Origin: Desulfobacterales bacterium HSG2
GTDB taxonomy: Bacteria > Desulfobacterota > Desulfobacteria > Desulfobacterales > 4be13
DNA length: 64,000 bases
Reading direction: 5' to 3'
Assembly: GCA_030378035.1 (NCBI GenBank)
Contig: JAUCGI010000009.1
Location: 1-64,000 of the forward strand
Shown here: one piece after another, positions 48,746-57,749 of the stretch
Layout: every line of letters begins with the position of its first letter
Numbering within the stretch: position 1 is the first letter of the stretch
The notes under the pieces: generated by a model
What the model was told of the DNA's origin: nothing
Seen by the model: the letters and a program-made list of their open reading frames with translations, nothing else
Databases searched by the model: none
Translations under genes and position numbers: made by a program

Positions 48746-49915
48746 ATGATAAATGATTCTGTGACAACTTTTTTGTCGCGATTCCGCCTCAGACACATAT
48801 TTCTTGTCTTACTGACAATCGTCGTTTCTTCCTCCTGTTCCATGAGGTCAACGACGATTCAGACTGAGATTATTGTCCAAAATGCCGAAAATATTGTAAT
48901 ACCTGAGCCGGATATAACAGACGAGGAACCTGAAATCATTGTCGAATATCCGGGACCTGTGGAAGTCAGTAACCCGGAACCCGAGGAGGTCAGTAATCCG
49001 GGACTCCTGGAAGTCAGTAACCCGGAACCCGAGGAGGTCAGTAATCCGGGACTCCTGGAAGTCAGTAACCCGGAACCCGAGGAGGTCAGTAATCCGGGAC
49101 TCCTGGAAGTCAGTAACCCGGAATCCGAGGAGGTCGGTAATCCGGGACTCCTGGAAGTCAGTAACCCGGAACCCGAGGAAGTCAGTAATCCGGGACCTGT
49201 GGAAGTCAGTAACCCGGAACTCCTGGAAGTCAGTAACCCGGAACTCCTGGAAGTCAGTAACCCGGAACCCGTGGAAGTCAGTAACCCGGAACTCCTGGAA
49301 GTCAGTAATCCTATAAACGCGGCTACTGATAATTCCTCAGTCGCTGACCATCGATTTTATTCGAGATACTCGAAAAAATTGGGCATACGTCTTGACGGCA
49401 CGGAAAATAAGGCATTAATCAGGTCAATTGGCCGATGGTTGCGCGTTCCTTTCAAATGGGGAGGATGCTCAAAGCGCGGGGTTGACTGTTCCTGTTTCGT
49501 CAAACTGGTTTATAAAGATGTCTATGGCATCTCATTAAATCGGACGTCAAGGAATATCGTTCATAAGAATCTGAATTCCGTGGAGAAACGGGAATTACGG
49601 GAAGGAGATATTATCTCTTTTAAAATTGGCGGGGACAGGATTTCACACATCGGCATCTATCTGAAAGATAATAAATTTGCCCATGTCAGCCGCAGCAAAG
49701 GGGTAAGGATCAGCAGTCTCACCCGAAAATATTACAGGGAAAGATTTTTCTCAGCCGGGCGTGTGAAAAGAGGTTTTAAAAGAGTTTATGTAGCCAAAAA
49801 AACATCCAAGCCGCCTGCGCCTGCACCGAATTTAGAACAAACTGTAAAACTGGGTGAATTAACTGTCCATGAAACCATAGACAGCAACGTCATAACGGTT
49901 TCCACCAGTATGTGA
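48746..49915 (+). CDS. NlpC/P60 lipoprotein with a 15-copy EVSNPxx repeat linker
   Basis: The 389-residue protein has a lipoprotein-type signal (FLVLLTIVVSSSCS, Cys ~30). An extended Pro/Glu-rich region follows, with 15 copies of a 7-residue unit (EVSNPEP, EVSNPGL or EVSNPEL). The C-terminal NlpC/P60 domain has VPFKWGGCSKRGVDCSCFVK (catalytic Cys), ISHIGIYLKDNKFAHVSRSK (His residues) and RERFFSAGRV. The 21-bp DNA unit repeats from 48960 to 49311. It would hydrolyse peptidoglycan cross-links from an outer-membrane anchor. Confidence 0.85.
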   Translation: MINDSVTTFLSRFRLRHIFLVLLTIVVSSSCSMRSTTIQTEIIVQNAENIVIPEPDITDEEPEIIVEYPGPVEVSNPEPEEVSNPGLLEVSNPEPEEVSNPGLLEVSNPEPEEVSNPGLLEVSNPESEEVGNPGLLEVSNPEPEEVSNPGPVEVSNPELLEVSNPELLEVSNPEPVEVSNPELLEVSNPINAATDNSSVADHRFYSRYSKKLGIRLDGTENKALIRSIGRWLRVPFKWGGCSKRGVDCSCFVKLVYKDVYGISLNRTSRNIVHKNLNSVEKRELREGDIISFKIGGDRISHIGIYLKDNKFAHVSRSKGVRISSLTRKYYRERFFSAGRVKRGFKRVYVAKKTSKPPAPAPNLEQTVKLGELTVHETIDSNVITVSTSM

Positions 49916-49936
49916 GACGATATTCAGACAGGAAGA

Positions 49937-50012
49937 GGTGAAGCGAAGCGGAACCCGCCATATTTGAACGGCGGGTAGTATAAGCTGCTGGTAAGTTCCG
50001 CTTTGCTTCACC
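49937..50012. terminator. bidirectional terminator candidate between convergent genes
   Basis: GGTGAAGCGAAGCGGAAC (49937-49954) and GTTCCGCTTTGCTTCACC (49995-50012) form an 18-bp stem with one mismatch, with a second hairpin CCCGCC/GGCGGG inside. It lies between two converging coding regions, where a shared terminator is expected, but no T-run is evident. The sequence also belongs to a repeat seen near 55265. Confidence 0.45.
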
Positions 50013-50031
50013 ACACCCTGTCAGACATGCC

Positions 50032-50313
50032 TTAATTCTGATAGATCGCGTATTTGGTCTTTTTGCCGAGCAGAAGGTCTATCTTATCCTGAATTGTAGT
50101 TCTTTCTTTGCTACTGACCCAGTCCTTCCAGTCATCAATACTTTTCCATGTGCTGATAACCAGAACCTCCTCGGGCTTGTCAACTCGTTTTAATGTCTCG
50201 CCGGAAATATATCCTTCCCGAGCCATCGTAAGGGTTCTGAGTTCCATGAGCAGCTCTGTCAGTTCCGTACTGCTCCCCGTCACCTTTCTTTTAATGAAAA
50301 TTTTAACCGCCAC
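50032..50313 (-). CDS. ABM-type (antibiotic biosynthesis monooxygenase fold) protein
   Basis: The GTG start at 50313 is chosen because AAAGGAGG lies just upstream, and a longer frame (to 50352) would put it inside the protein. The protein MAVKIFIKRKVTGSSTELTE has PEEVLVISTWKSIDDWKDWV, a motif typical of small ABM/ferredoxin-fold monooxygenases. Role unknown; it probably binds a small molecule. It is convergent with the NlpC lipoprotein gene. Confidence 0.75.
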   Translation of the reverse strand: MAVKIFIKRKVTGSSTELTELLMELRTLTMAREGYISGETLKRVDKPEEVLVISTWKSIDDWKDWVSSKERTTIQDKIDLLLGKKTKYAIYQN

Positions 50314-50399
50314 ATTTACCTCCTTTTTCTGCGCCTTCGTCAGAAATAACATTTTAACGTCGGCAGGTTTCTATTATGGTGCTGGATATTTGCGCCTGT

Positions 50400-50545
50400 A
50401 AACATAAACGTAAACGTAAACATGAACGTAAACATGAACGAGTATATTCAAGTTCAAGTTCAAGTTCAAGCGTAAAATTTAACGATACTCAAGTTTAAGT
50501 TCAAGTTCAAGTTCAAGTTCAAGTTCAAGTTCAAGCGTAAAATTT
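50400..50545. repeat. hexanucleotide arrays (CGTAAA/AAGTTC)
   Basis: ATAAACGTAAACGTAAACAT (50403-50422) is followed by two blocks of AGTTCAAGTTCAAGTTCAAG. Between them is AGCGTAAAATTTAAC, present twice (50467-50481, 50532-50546). The arrays lie between two minus-strand genes. Confidence 0.9.
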
Positions 50546-50563
50546 AACAATACCCCCCAAGTT

Positions 50564-51664
50564 TTACTCTGACTTGGGTAAAGTAAATTTGAACTCGCTC
50601 CCCTTTCCGACTTCACTTTCAATCCATATTTTTCCCCCGTTTTTCTCTATGAATTCCCTGCATAATATCAGTCCCAGACCGGTCCCCTGTTCGTTTGCCG
50701 TTCCGAGTGTGGAATGGTGAGCATCTATTCTGAAGAGCTTTTTAATATTCTCCGGCTTGATTCCGACACCTGTGTCAGAAATCGTTATTTCCTCATCATC
50801 TCCCTTTGTTTCGGATGTAATCTTAACCTCTCCGCCTTCATTGGTAAACTTTATGGCATTTGAAACCAGATTCCGAACAATCATTGTCACCATATTGGCG
50901 TCCGCGTAAATTATCGTATCCTTGCTGATATCCGAGTGCAGACTGATTTTTTTATTTTCCGCGCCGATTTTCAATAGTGAAACATTTTCAAAGGCATAAG
51001 TATACAGGTCAATCTCGGCAGGTTTCCAATCAATTTTACCTGTCTGTATTCTTGACCAGTCCAGCAGATTTTCCAACAATTTGTATCCCTGTTCGGAAGA
51101 TTGGAAAATACCCTCAATAAAATGTTTTTTTTTATCATCGTCAAATATGTCAAAATTCTGAAGCAATAATTTTGACAACCCGAGCAACGCATTAAAGGGA
51201 TTTTTCAGATCATGCGCGATGATTGAAAAAAATTTGTCTTTTGTGGCATTGGCTTCCCGCAAATTCTTCTGAGCGTCTCTTAATTCCAGATGCGTCCTGA
51301 CCCTTGCCAGCAATTCCTTCTCGTTAAAAGGTTTGGTGACATAATCCACCGCGCCGATATCGAACCCTTTTATCGTACTTTCAGTACCCGTTTTTGCTGT
51401 GAGAAATATAATGGGAATCTCTTTGGTTTCAGGCTTCTGTTTCAGCCGGTCGCAAACTTCGAAGCCGTCCATTTCCGGCATCATAATATCCAACAGAATC
51501 AAATCAAAATCATTGGTCTGGGTAAGATTGAGCGCGGTATTGCCGTTGTTGGCAAAAGAAATATGATATCCCTCTTTTTGCAAAATGCTCCCTGCCAACT
51601 GGATATTTTTGGGAACATCATCGACAATCAGAACCTTGAACTTTCTGTTGCTATCCTTACTCAT
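50564..51664 (-). CDS. response regulator-histidine kinase hybrid
   Basis: The 366-residue protein starts with a REC domain (FKVLIVDDVPKNIQLAGSIL, phosphoacceptor in DLILLDIMMPEMDGFE). HisKA (FFSIIAHDLKNPFNALLGLS, His) and HATPase (NAIKFTNEGGEVKITS and GTGLGLILCREFIEKNGG) follow. This order, with the receiver first, resembles orphan cytoplasmic kinases. It follows the sensor kinase on the same strand and could relay its signal. Confidence 0.9.
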   Translation of the reverse strand: MSKDSNRKFKVLIVDDVPKNIQLAGSILQKEGYHISFANNGNTALNLTQTNDFDLILLDIMMPEMDGFEVCDRLKQKPETKEIPIIFLTAKTGTESTIKGFDIGAVDYVTKPFNEKELLARVRTHLELRDAQKNLREANATKDKFFSIIAHDLKNPFNALLGLSKLLLQNFDIFDDDKKKHFIEGIFQSSEQGYKLLENLLDWSRIQTGKIDWKPAEIDLYTYAFENVSLLKIGAENKKISLHSDISKDTIIYADANMVTMIVRNLVSNAIKFTNEGGEVKITSETKGDDEEITISDTGVGIKPENIKKLFRIDAHHSTLGTANEQGTGLGLILCREFIEKNGGKIWIESEVGKGSEFKFTLPKSE

Positions 51665-51683
51665 AATAACTTTTCCTGTGTCA

Positions 51684-51808
51684 GGGGTATAAGGGTTAAG
51701 TTTTAAGGGTTAAGTTTTAAGGGTTAAGGGTTAAGGGGTGCATGATACTTAAAACTTAGCCTTAACCTTAACCCTTAACCCTTAACCCTTAAACCCTTAA
51801 CCCCCTTA
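51684..51808. repeat. palindromic GGGTTAA/TTAACCC heptanucleotide array
   Basis: GGGTTAAGTTTTAAGGGTTA on one arm and ACCTTAACCCTTAACCCTTA on the other meet near 51735-51765. The right arm encodes the C-terminal residues of the hybrid kinase on the minus strand. It is non-telomeric because it has no species context and is interspersed with GTTTTAA units. Confidence 0.9.
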
Positions 51809-53378
51809 ACTCTTCAATTAATCCCGGATAGGATTCCAATGTGGCTCCTATGTTTTCAATATCAAAAATTCTTACCTGTGAAATCAGGTCGTCTCCGAAT
51901 TTCTGAAACGCTTTCAGTGCATATTCATCACCGAGCGATTTCATTTTATCGCCAAATTCCTGAATATCGGTCATGCTGTTATTGTTGCGGACAGATTCCC
52001 ATAACGGCGTAAATTCGTTTTCCAGCTTGTCAATTATTTCAGGAACCTTTTCCAGCGTCTCAGGGGAGACATCTCCTAACAGTCCTTCCTTTTCCGATAT
52101 TTCAGATCCTTTTTCAAGGGTTTCTTTTTTTGAATGTCTGATAAAGCGTGATAATTCCCGGAACAAGTCTGAGCGTTTGACCGGTTTGATCAGAAATCCG
52201 TCAAACTTGCTGTGCATGATTTTTTCTTTATCCTCTTTCATGCCGGAGGCTGTCAGCGCAATGACCGGGATATCCTTTATATCCTCATCCTCTTTGATCT
52301 GTTTCGTTGCCTCATATCCGTCCATCACAGGCATTCTTATATCCATCAGAACCGCATCCGGCTGATACTGTCTGATAAGGAGGAGGGCTTTTTCACCGCT
52401 TTCAGCTTCAATCGTGCTGATGTTTGTATCCTGAAAGAACGCTTTCACCAAGTCACGATTGGTTTCAATATCATCGACAATCAGAATGACCGACTCTTCA
52501 AATAATATGCTCTCCTCATCAAATATTTCACCTTTTTTGGATTTGGCCTGAGTTGCGGAGACAGCCACATTATGCAGAACAATCTCAAAACGGCTGCCTT
52601 TGCCGATCCCGCTTTCAGCAGAAATTGCCCCGTCCATCATTTCAACCAGCCGTTTTGTGATTGCCAAGCCCAGTCCGGTGCCGCCGTACCGCTTGGTGCT
52701 CTGACAATCCTGCTGTTTGAACGCGTCAAATATGGTTTCCAGAGCTTCGGAAGGGATGCCGATGCCGGTATCCTCAACAAAGAGGCTCAGGTCCAGACTG
52801 CTTTTGTCATTCTCGATATATGTTTTCTGAACGGAAAGTCTGATGTGCCCCCTTTCTGTGAACTTGACAGCATTGCCGAACAAATTAAACAGTATCTGCC
52901 TCAGACGCACCTCATCCAGAAGCAGGCTGTCCGGGATATCCGGGGCAATGTCAACTATGAATTCAAGCCCCTTTTCAGACATTTTCAGGGAAAAAACATG
53001 CCGGATCTCATTAATCATTGAATAAAGATTTACCGGCTCATATTCAAGCTGCATTTTGCCGGCTTCGATTTTGGAGAGATCCAGGATATCATTAATCAAG
53101 GTCAGCAGACTTTTCCCGCTGGATCGGATCGATTCAAGATAATGTCTCTGTTTTCTTTCCGTGACGAGCGCGTAAAGCAGATCGGCAAACCCCAGGACAG
53201 CATTCATTGGGGTACGGATCTCATGGGACATGTTGGCCAGAAACTCGCTTTTGGCCCGATTGGCGCTTTCAGCAGTCTCTTTGGCCCGAAGCAGTTCCGT
53301 ATTGGCCTGTTCGGCAGTCTCTTTGGCCCGAAGCAGTTCCGTATTGGCTTGTCTCAGTTCAGCAACACGGCTGGACAC
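51789..53378 (-). CDS. hybrid histidine kinase (kinase-receiver part)
   Basis: The 529-residue protein from a GTG at 53378 has a coiled-coil repeat ([20 protein letters not shown]). HisKA follows ([20 protein letters not shown]), then HATPase ([36 protein letters not shown]) and REC ([37 protein letters not shown]), with an HPt-less C-terminal region. The same reading frame continues upstream through one in-frame TGA (53388-53390) into the sensor half at 53391-54167. The pair therefore probably was, or still is, one kinase. The coiled coil contains a short internal duplication. Confidence 0.85.
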   Translation of the reverse strand: MSSRVAELRQANTELLRAKETAEQANTELLRAKETAESANRAKSEFLANMSHEIRTPMNAVLGFADLLYALVTERKQRHYLESIRSSGKSLLTLINDILDLSKIEAGKMQLEYEPVNLYSMINEIRHVFSLKMSEKGLEFIVDIAPDIPDSLLLDEVRLRQILFNLFGNAVKFTERGHIRLSVQKTYIENDKSSLDLSLFVEDTGIGIPSEALETIFDAFKQQDCQSTKRYGGTGLGLAITKRLVEMMDGAISAESGIGKGSRFEIVLHNVAVSATQAKSKKGEIFDEESILFEESVILIVDDIETNRDLVKAFFQDTNISTIEAESGEKALLLIRQYQPDAVLMDIRMPVMDGYEATKQIKEDEDIKDIPVIALTASGMKEDKEKIMHSKFDGFLIKPVKRSDLFRELSRFIRHSKKETLEKGSEISEKEGLLGDVSPETLEKVPEIIDKLENEFTPLWESVRNNNSMTDIQEFGDKMKSLGDEYALKAFQKFGDDLISQVRIFDIENIGATLESYPGLIEELRGLRV

Positions 53379-53387
53379 TTCTTTCTT

Positions 53388-54167
53388 TCAGTTATGGAGG
53401 TATTGCTGATGCTGCCTGATTTCATTTTCCCGATGCCGCTTCAGTTGCTCTTCCTGAATCTCAATTTCAGCCAGCATTTCATTGAACCCGTCAATCAGAA
53501 CGCCGATTTCATCCCGGGGGCATTTGCATATTTCCCGGACCGAATAGTCCTTTCTCTTTGAAACGGTTTTCACTGTGTCGGTCAGCTTCAGAATCGGATC
53601 GGAAATGAGACGCTGGAGTGAAGAGGAAAGCTTCAGGGCGACCAGAACGGCAAGGAGCATGATAATGGCAAAGATGAACCCGGCCTCCTTCATTTTGGAA
53701 AGCATCTCTTCCAGATCATACTTGACGAAAACCGTTCCGATAACCTCATTATCCGAAAGAATCGGCTGAAACAGAAACAGATAGTCATCACCTTCAAACT
53801 TTTTGAAATAATGTCCGGATTCCCGGTATTCCAAAAGAGATATGTCGTAGGTGATGTCGTTGCGCACATAAGTGGCAAACACCTTCCCCTCTCTGTCATA
53901 AATACAGGCAGCATAAACATACGGCATGCCCCGCAAAGTCCCCAGATTCTCTTTTGCCGTACACGGATCATTAAAGAGGAGCGTTCCCTCACTGTTCATT
54001 CCGATCATCTGCGTCATGCTGGAAAGCGAGGCGACAAGGGAATGACGGAATATGATGATATCTTTGATCGCAAAAGCGACCGATGCCAGCAGCAGGGTGA
54101 CGCCGCTGGTGAGCATGATGATCAGCACAAGCTTGCGCTGGATAGAAAGATTTTGAAGAAATCGCAT
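53388..54167 (-). CDS. membrane sensor half (CHASE8/HAMP) of hybrid kinase
   Basis: The 259-residue protein has two membrane helices ([20 protein letters not shown] and [20 protein letters not shown]) around a periplasmic CHASE8-like domain ([18 protein letters not shown]). A HAMP ([20 protein letters not shown]) and a coiled coil ending at YLHN then lead to TGA. The kinase core follows in the same frame after KK. It overlaps the YfiR gene by one base-pair junction (TAAATG). It could sense envelope conditions reported by YfiR. Confidence 0.85.
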   Translation of the reverse strand: MRFLQNLSIQRKLVLIIMLTSGVTLLLASVAFAIKDIIIFRHSLVASLSSMTQMIGMNSEGTLLFNDPCTAKENLGTLRGMPYVYAACIYDREGKVFATYVRNDITYDISLLEYRESGHYFKKFEGDDYLFLFQPILSDNEVIGTVFVKYDLEEMLSKMKEAGFIFAIIMLLAVLVALKLSSSLQRLISDPILKLTDTVKTVSKRKDYSVREICKCPRDEIGVLIDGFNEMLAEIEIQEEQLKRHRENEIRQHQQYLHN

Positions 54168-54854
54168 TTATTTGCCCCCCTTTCCGGGTCGATATCTCCT
54201 TCTTGGTTGACGCACATTTCTGGGTCGATGCCCCTTTTCGGATCGATCTTTCCTTCCGATTACCCTTGCTGCCGACTTCAGAAGTTTTGATCGTAATTTC
54301 AGGCCGGACTGTCTGGCGGCATCCAGATTGACCTCATAACGAAGTTTCTTTTTCATTACGGAAAAACCGATGATACCGCCTATTTCAATGAAACCTTCCA
54401 TCTCCCCGACTGTTAATACGCTCTGATTTTTCACACTTTCCAATCTCTTCCGAACGAACTTTCTGTTCGTCGAATTGAAAAAGAGGATATGGCAGGCACC
54501 GCTCTCTTCACAACCGCAATCTTCGACTTTTTTATTTTGTAGCTCGGGGATTATTTTAAATAATATGTTTTTGTCATTCTGGTCTGAGTCCGGACAAAAG
54601 CAATTCGATTCACATTCTTTTACTTCGAGCTTTTTCCCTCTGACAGTTTTGTTATTCAGGGAGAAAAAAACATCGTTATGCTGATCCGAGACAATGCACA
54701 GGGAAATTGAATCGTCGGTCTCCTTAAAAGTGTTTTCAGGCCATGTGACGAACCTTGCAAAATTATAAATAAAGGCCGCTTTCAGCCGATACTCCGTCCA
54801 TGCGGGGGGCTGTGCATAAGCGTCCGTTGCAGTAAGACTCATAATATATAACAT
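54168..54854 (-). CDS. YfiR-family (DUF4154) periplasmic protein
   Basis: The chosen start at 54854 gives MLYIMSLTATDAYAQPPAWT. It has EYRLKAAFIYNFARFVTWPE, NVFFSLNNKTVRGKKLEVKE, HILFFNSTNRKFVRKRLESV and VLTVGEMEGFIEIGGIIGFS, the YfiR pattern. The signal peptide seems to begin in the upstream minisatellite (FRLFLIMLYIMSL). The gene is part of a TonB-receptor/YfiR/kinase module. The C-terminal ~30 residues are basic (RPRNVRQPRRRYRPGKGG), unusual for the family and probably repeat-derived. Confidence 0.8.
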   Translation of the reverse strand: MLYIMSLTATDAYAQPPAWTEYRLKAAFIYNFARFVTWPENTFKETDDSISLCIVSDQHNDVFFSLNNKTVRGKKLEVKECESNCFCPDSDQNDKNILFKIIPELQNKKVEDCGCEESGACHILFFNSTNRKFVRKRLESVKNQSVLTVGEMEGFIEIGGIIGFSVMKKKLRYEVNLDAARQSGLKLRSKLLKSAARVIGRKDRSEKGHRPRNVRQPRRRYRPGKGGK

Positions 54855-54861
54855 TATCAGA

Positions 54862-55090
54862 AAGAGTCGGAATTTGAAACTTGAAATTTGAAACTTGAAA
54901 TTTGAAACTTGAAATTTGGAACTTGGGACTTGGAACTTGGGATTTGAAACCTGAAATTTGAAACTCGGACTGAAACCTGAAATTTGAAACTTTGGGGTTT
55001 GGTTTGGAACTTGGAACTTGGAGTCTGAAAGCCGGAATTTGGGCGTTGAAATTTGGGCGTTGAAATTTGGGCGTTCTTCCGGGAAAGTAT
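54862..55090. repeat. AAACTTGAAATTTG array upstream of YfiR gene
   Basis: Direct units of GAAACTTGAAATTTG, CTTGGAACTTGG and GCGTTGAAATTTGG are arranged with a ~14-bp period. They create a long minus-strand frame that is joined to the YfiR protein. It is treated as non-coding except possibly the signal-peptide start. Confidence 0.85.
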
Positions 55091-55314
55091 CATTTACTTT
55101 CAGAAGAGTATTATAAAGGATGCCGGAATTTGAAACCCGATGTCCGGGATTTGAATTTCGACTTCTGGCTTTCAGTCGATGCAATTCAGGTTTCAAGTTT
55201 CCGATTTTCGTTTTTTCTTTCATCCTGTATTCCTTAAAATGTGTCATGAAAACGAGGATAGTCATGTAGGGTGGGTAGCATAGCGGAACCCACCATTTAT
55301 ATTTTGGAGTCCCC
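55091..55314. other. intergenic, repeat fragments
   Basis: It contains more degenerate TTTGAA units and GTAGGGTGGGTAGCATAGC with GGAACCCACC (55268-55297), a hairpin related to the one at 49937. No gene is seen. Confidence 0.45.
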
Positions 55315-57441
55315 TTAAAATCGCCAATCAGCCTTGAAGTAAACTTCCCGTTCAATCTCAAAAGAGGAAAATTCCTGATGCCGTTCTTCAAGGATATCCT
55401 GCCCCACAACTGACAATTCAAGATTTTCAAGCGGCTTCCAAGACAGCCGGGCATCCAGTGTGATATAGCTGTCAACATCGTTTTCTGAAAGACTGTCAAC
55501 ATAGCGCAGCCACAGATCAAAACTGAGCTGTTTCGTAATATCCATAAAAGAGCGCGTGGAAAACTGATTGTTGGGGTTGCTTCCCTCTGGTTCAAAGTCT
55601 TTGCCTGTGACACTCCCGTACTGCTTGGCCTTCAGATAACTGTATGAAGCCCGCAGTCGCCACCAGGGGACGGCCTGCCAATCTGCCGCTATCTCGACTC
55701 CGTAAGCTTCACCCTTCATATTATTTTTAAAATAATAGGGAATCACATAATGTGGGGATGGTTCTGTTTTTGTGTGTGGTTCCCCCTGCCTGTACCCGAT
55801 CAGTTCATCATAATCGTAATAAAATGCCGTGGTATCCAGCCACAGACTGGCTGACGGTTTCAGACGATAGCCAAATTCATAAGCCATAAGCGTTTCAGAA
55901 TTCAAATCCTCATTTCCCGAAACATTGACAGAGCCGGCCTTACCAGGAAACAGCTTTTCTAAAATCGGATGGTCGGGGGTCACAATGCCGGAAGTCTCCT
56001 TTATATTGCGTTCATATCGGGAGGGAGTCCTGACCGCCCGGGAGACCGCTCCCCATATCGTATGTCGGTCTTTGGGAGTCCAGAGAAAACGGATGCTCGG
56101 CTGTATTTCAAATCCGGTGTAATCATTATGTTCGATCTTCGATCCGATAGTCAGGATCAGACGGTCCGGGATCAGTCGGATTTCATCCTGAAGGAACGCG
56201 CTATAGAGAGACTGGTCAAGAGTAATCGGCGTCATACCGACCTGGATCATGTCCTCATCTTTACAAAAAAATTTATCTGTAATAAAGCGATATCCTAATC
56301 CCCAGACAATTTCATGTCGGGAAAACGCACTGAAACGGTTCCGGAATTCAAGATCATAAGTGTCAACCCAGCCGTTTGCCGAGGCACTGTCATAGTCTTT
56401 GTCCGCATGATCATAATAAAATTGCAACACGGTCTCGGATGTTTCAGAGCAGGCATGACGCCATCGGCCCAGCAAGTGTCCTCCCACAGCATCGGATGCA
56501 TGGCTTATTTGCACGACATAAGGCGAAGAGAGTAGGAAGCGATCATATTGGGTATCATAACGATTGATATAAGCTTCCCCTTGGATGGTGAATGAATTTC
56601 GTTCATCCCCGGTTTCCGGTGTCCGATCCATCCGGAAGCCGCCTCTTAGTGATCGCCAATTATCGCTTGACGATTCTTCATCATCATCGATATCATCGAT
56701 ATCATCGGCATCAGCATCATCGGTACCTTCCCGGTTGAAATACTTCACATAAGCCCGATAAAAGGTTTCCTTTCCAATAGTGCCGCCATAGCGCACACTT
56801 CCGCTCCCCTCCTTGGCACCGCCCAGCGCGGTGACTTGGCCGCCCCGGGTCTCTTTCGCGCTTTTGGTGATGATATTGATGACCCCGTTGACCGCGTTTG
56901 CTCCCCATACTGTCGCGCCGGGGCCCCGAATCACCTCAATTCGCTCGATATCAGCCAGGACCGTATCCTGGACATCCCAGTAAACGCCGGAAAAAACAGG
57001 CGAATAAACACTGCGCCCGTCAATCAGCACAAGGAGATTGTTGGAAAAGTCCTTGTTAAAACCGCGTACGATGACCTCCCAGTCTGTCAGATCATCTCTG
57101 GCAACCTGAACACCGGGGGCCAGGCGCAACGCGTCCGGGATGCTGGTCGCTCCGGAGCGGCGGATATCTTCCTGAGTGATCACAAATACCGCAGCCGACA
57201 CACCTGAAAGTTTTTCCGGCTTTTTCGATACCGATATGATTTCGATATCCTTCAGTTCCTCAAGACTGAACTCGGTAAAATCGATTGAAGTGTCCTGGTC
57301 CGGATCGTTGTCAGCCCGGCAGTTCTGCACTGGCGGAAGCAACATCAGCATTATCACAGCAACCAGAAAAGTCAAGCATGACTGCCGGCTTTGCAGACGG
57401 ATATGAATAAAGTCATAAGTTTGAAGGTCGCGCTCTCTCAT
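55315..57441 (-). CDS. TonB-dependent outer-membrane receptor
   Basis: The 708-residue protein has a signal-like hydrophobic segment (CLTFLVAVIMLMLLPPVQNC). FTEFSLEELKDIEIISVSKK precedes the plug (AAVFVITQEDIRRSGATSIP, APGVQVARDDLTDWEVIVRG). A 22-strand-type barrel follows, ending VYFKADWRF. It is the start of a minus-strand module with YfiR and hybrid kinases. Substrate could be a siderophore or other ligand; no specific binding motif is seen. An Asp-rich loop (DDADADDIDDIDDDEESSSD) lies in an early barrel loop. Confidence 0.9.
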   Translation of the reverse strand: MRERDLQTYDFIHIRLQSRQSCLTFLVAVIMLMLLPPVQNCRADNDPDQDTSIDFTEFSLEELKDIEIISVSKKPEKLSGVSAAVFVITQEDIRRSGATSIPDALRLAPGVQVARDDLTDWEVIVRGFNKDFSNNLLVLIDGRSVYSPVFSGVYWDVQDTVLADIERIEVIRGPGATVWGANAVNGVINIITKSAKETRGGQVTALGGAKEGSGSVRYGGTIGKETFYRAYVKYFNREGTDDADADDIDDIDDDEESSSDNWRSLRGGFRMDRTPETGDERNSFTIQGEAYINRYDTQYDRFLLSSPYVVQISHASDAVGGHLLGRWRHACSETSETVLQFYYDHADKDYDSASANGWVDTYDLEFRNRFSAFSRHEIVWGLGYRFITDKFFCKDEDMIQVGMTPITLDQSLYSAFLQDEIRLIPDRLILTIGSKIEHNDYTGFEIQPSIRFLWTPKDRHTIWGAVSRAVRTPSRYERNIKETSGIVTPDHPILEKLFPGKAGSVNVSGNEDLNSETLMAYEFGYRLKPSASLWLDTTAFYYDYDELIGYRQGEPHTKTEPSPHYVIPYYFKNNMKGEAYGVEIAADWQAVPWWRLRASYSYLKAKQYGSVTGKDFEPEGSNPNNQFSTRSFMDITKQLSFDLWLRYVDSLSENDVDSYITLDARLSWKPLENLELSVVGQDILEERHQEFSSFEIEREVYFKADWRF

Positions 57442-57720
57442 CCGGCATTATCCTTATAATTAGGTTTCAAGAAAACGGATTTATGAGTTGATGTGCTGAT
57501 TTTTCAAAACGAATAACTTTATATTACATTTTCTCCAATAATGCAAACGATATATTTTTATAAAGAATTGTCTGCCAAAATTTCGCCTAGCGGCTCATTT
57601 CGGCACGGCGATAACGAAATTCGGTTGCTGCCCTATTCACAGTCTGCCAAAATTTCGCCTTGTAAGTTCGCCTGGCAAATCCGAGCCGCCGGATTTGGCA
57701 ATCCGGCGGGAGCATGAAGG
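57442..57720. other. intergenic with hairpin
   Basis: AGTCTGCCAAAATTTCGCCT (57641-57660) and TGTCTGCCAAAATTTCGCCT (57568-57587) are near copies 73 bp apart. GCCGGATTTGGCAATCCGGC (57688-57707) is the dispersed hairpin. No gene is visible. Confidence 0.5.
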
Positions 57721-57749
57721 GGTACGAACTTAAAAAGGTGGTGTACTGC

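Noticed and set aside
48939-49316. 125-residue frame of WKSVTRNPRRS-like repeats
   Set aside because: It is the shadow of the in-frame lipoprotein repeat (48746-49915) read in another frame.
53388-53390. Selenoprotein hypothesis for the kinase TGA
   Set aside because: A kinase linker is an unlikely place for selenocysteine, and no convincing SECIS hairpin is recognisable just downstream. Nonsense mutation or sequencing error is simpler.
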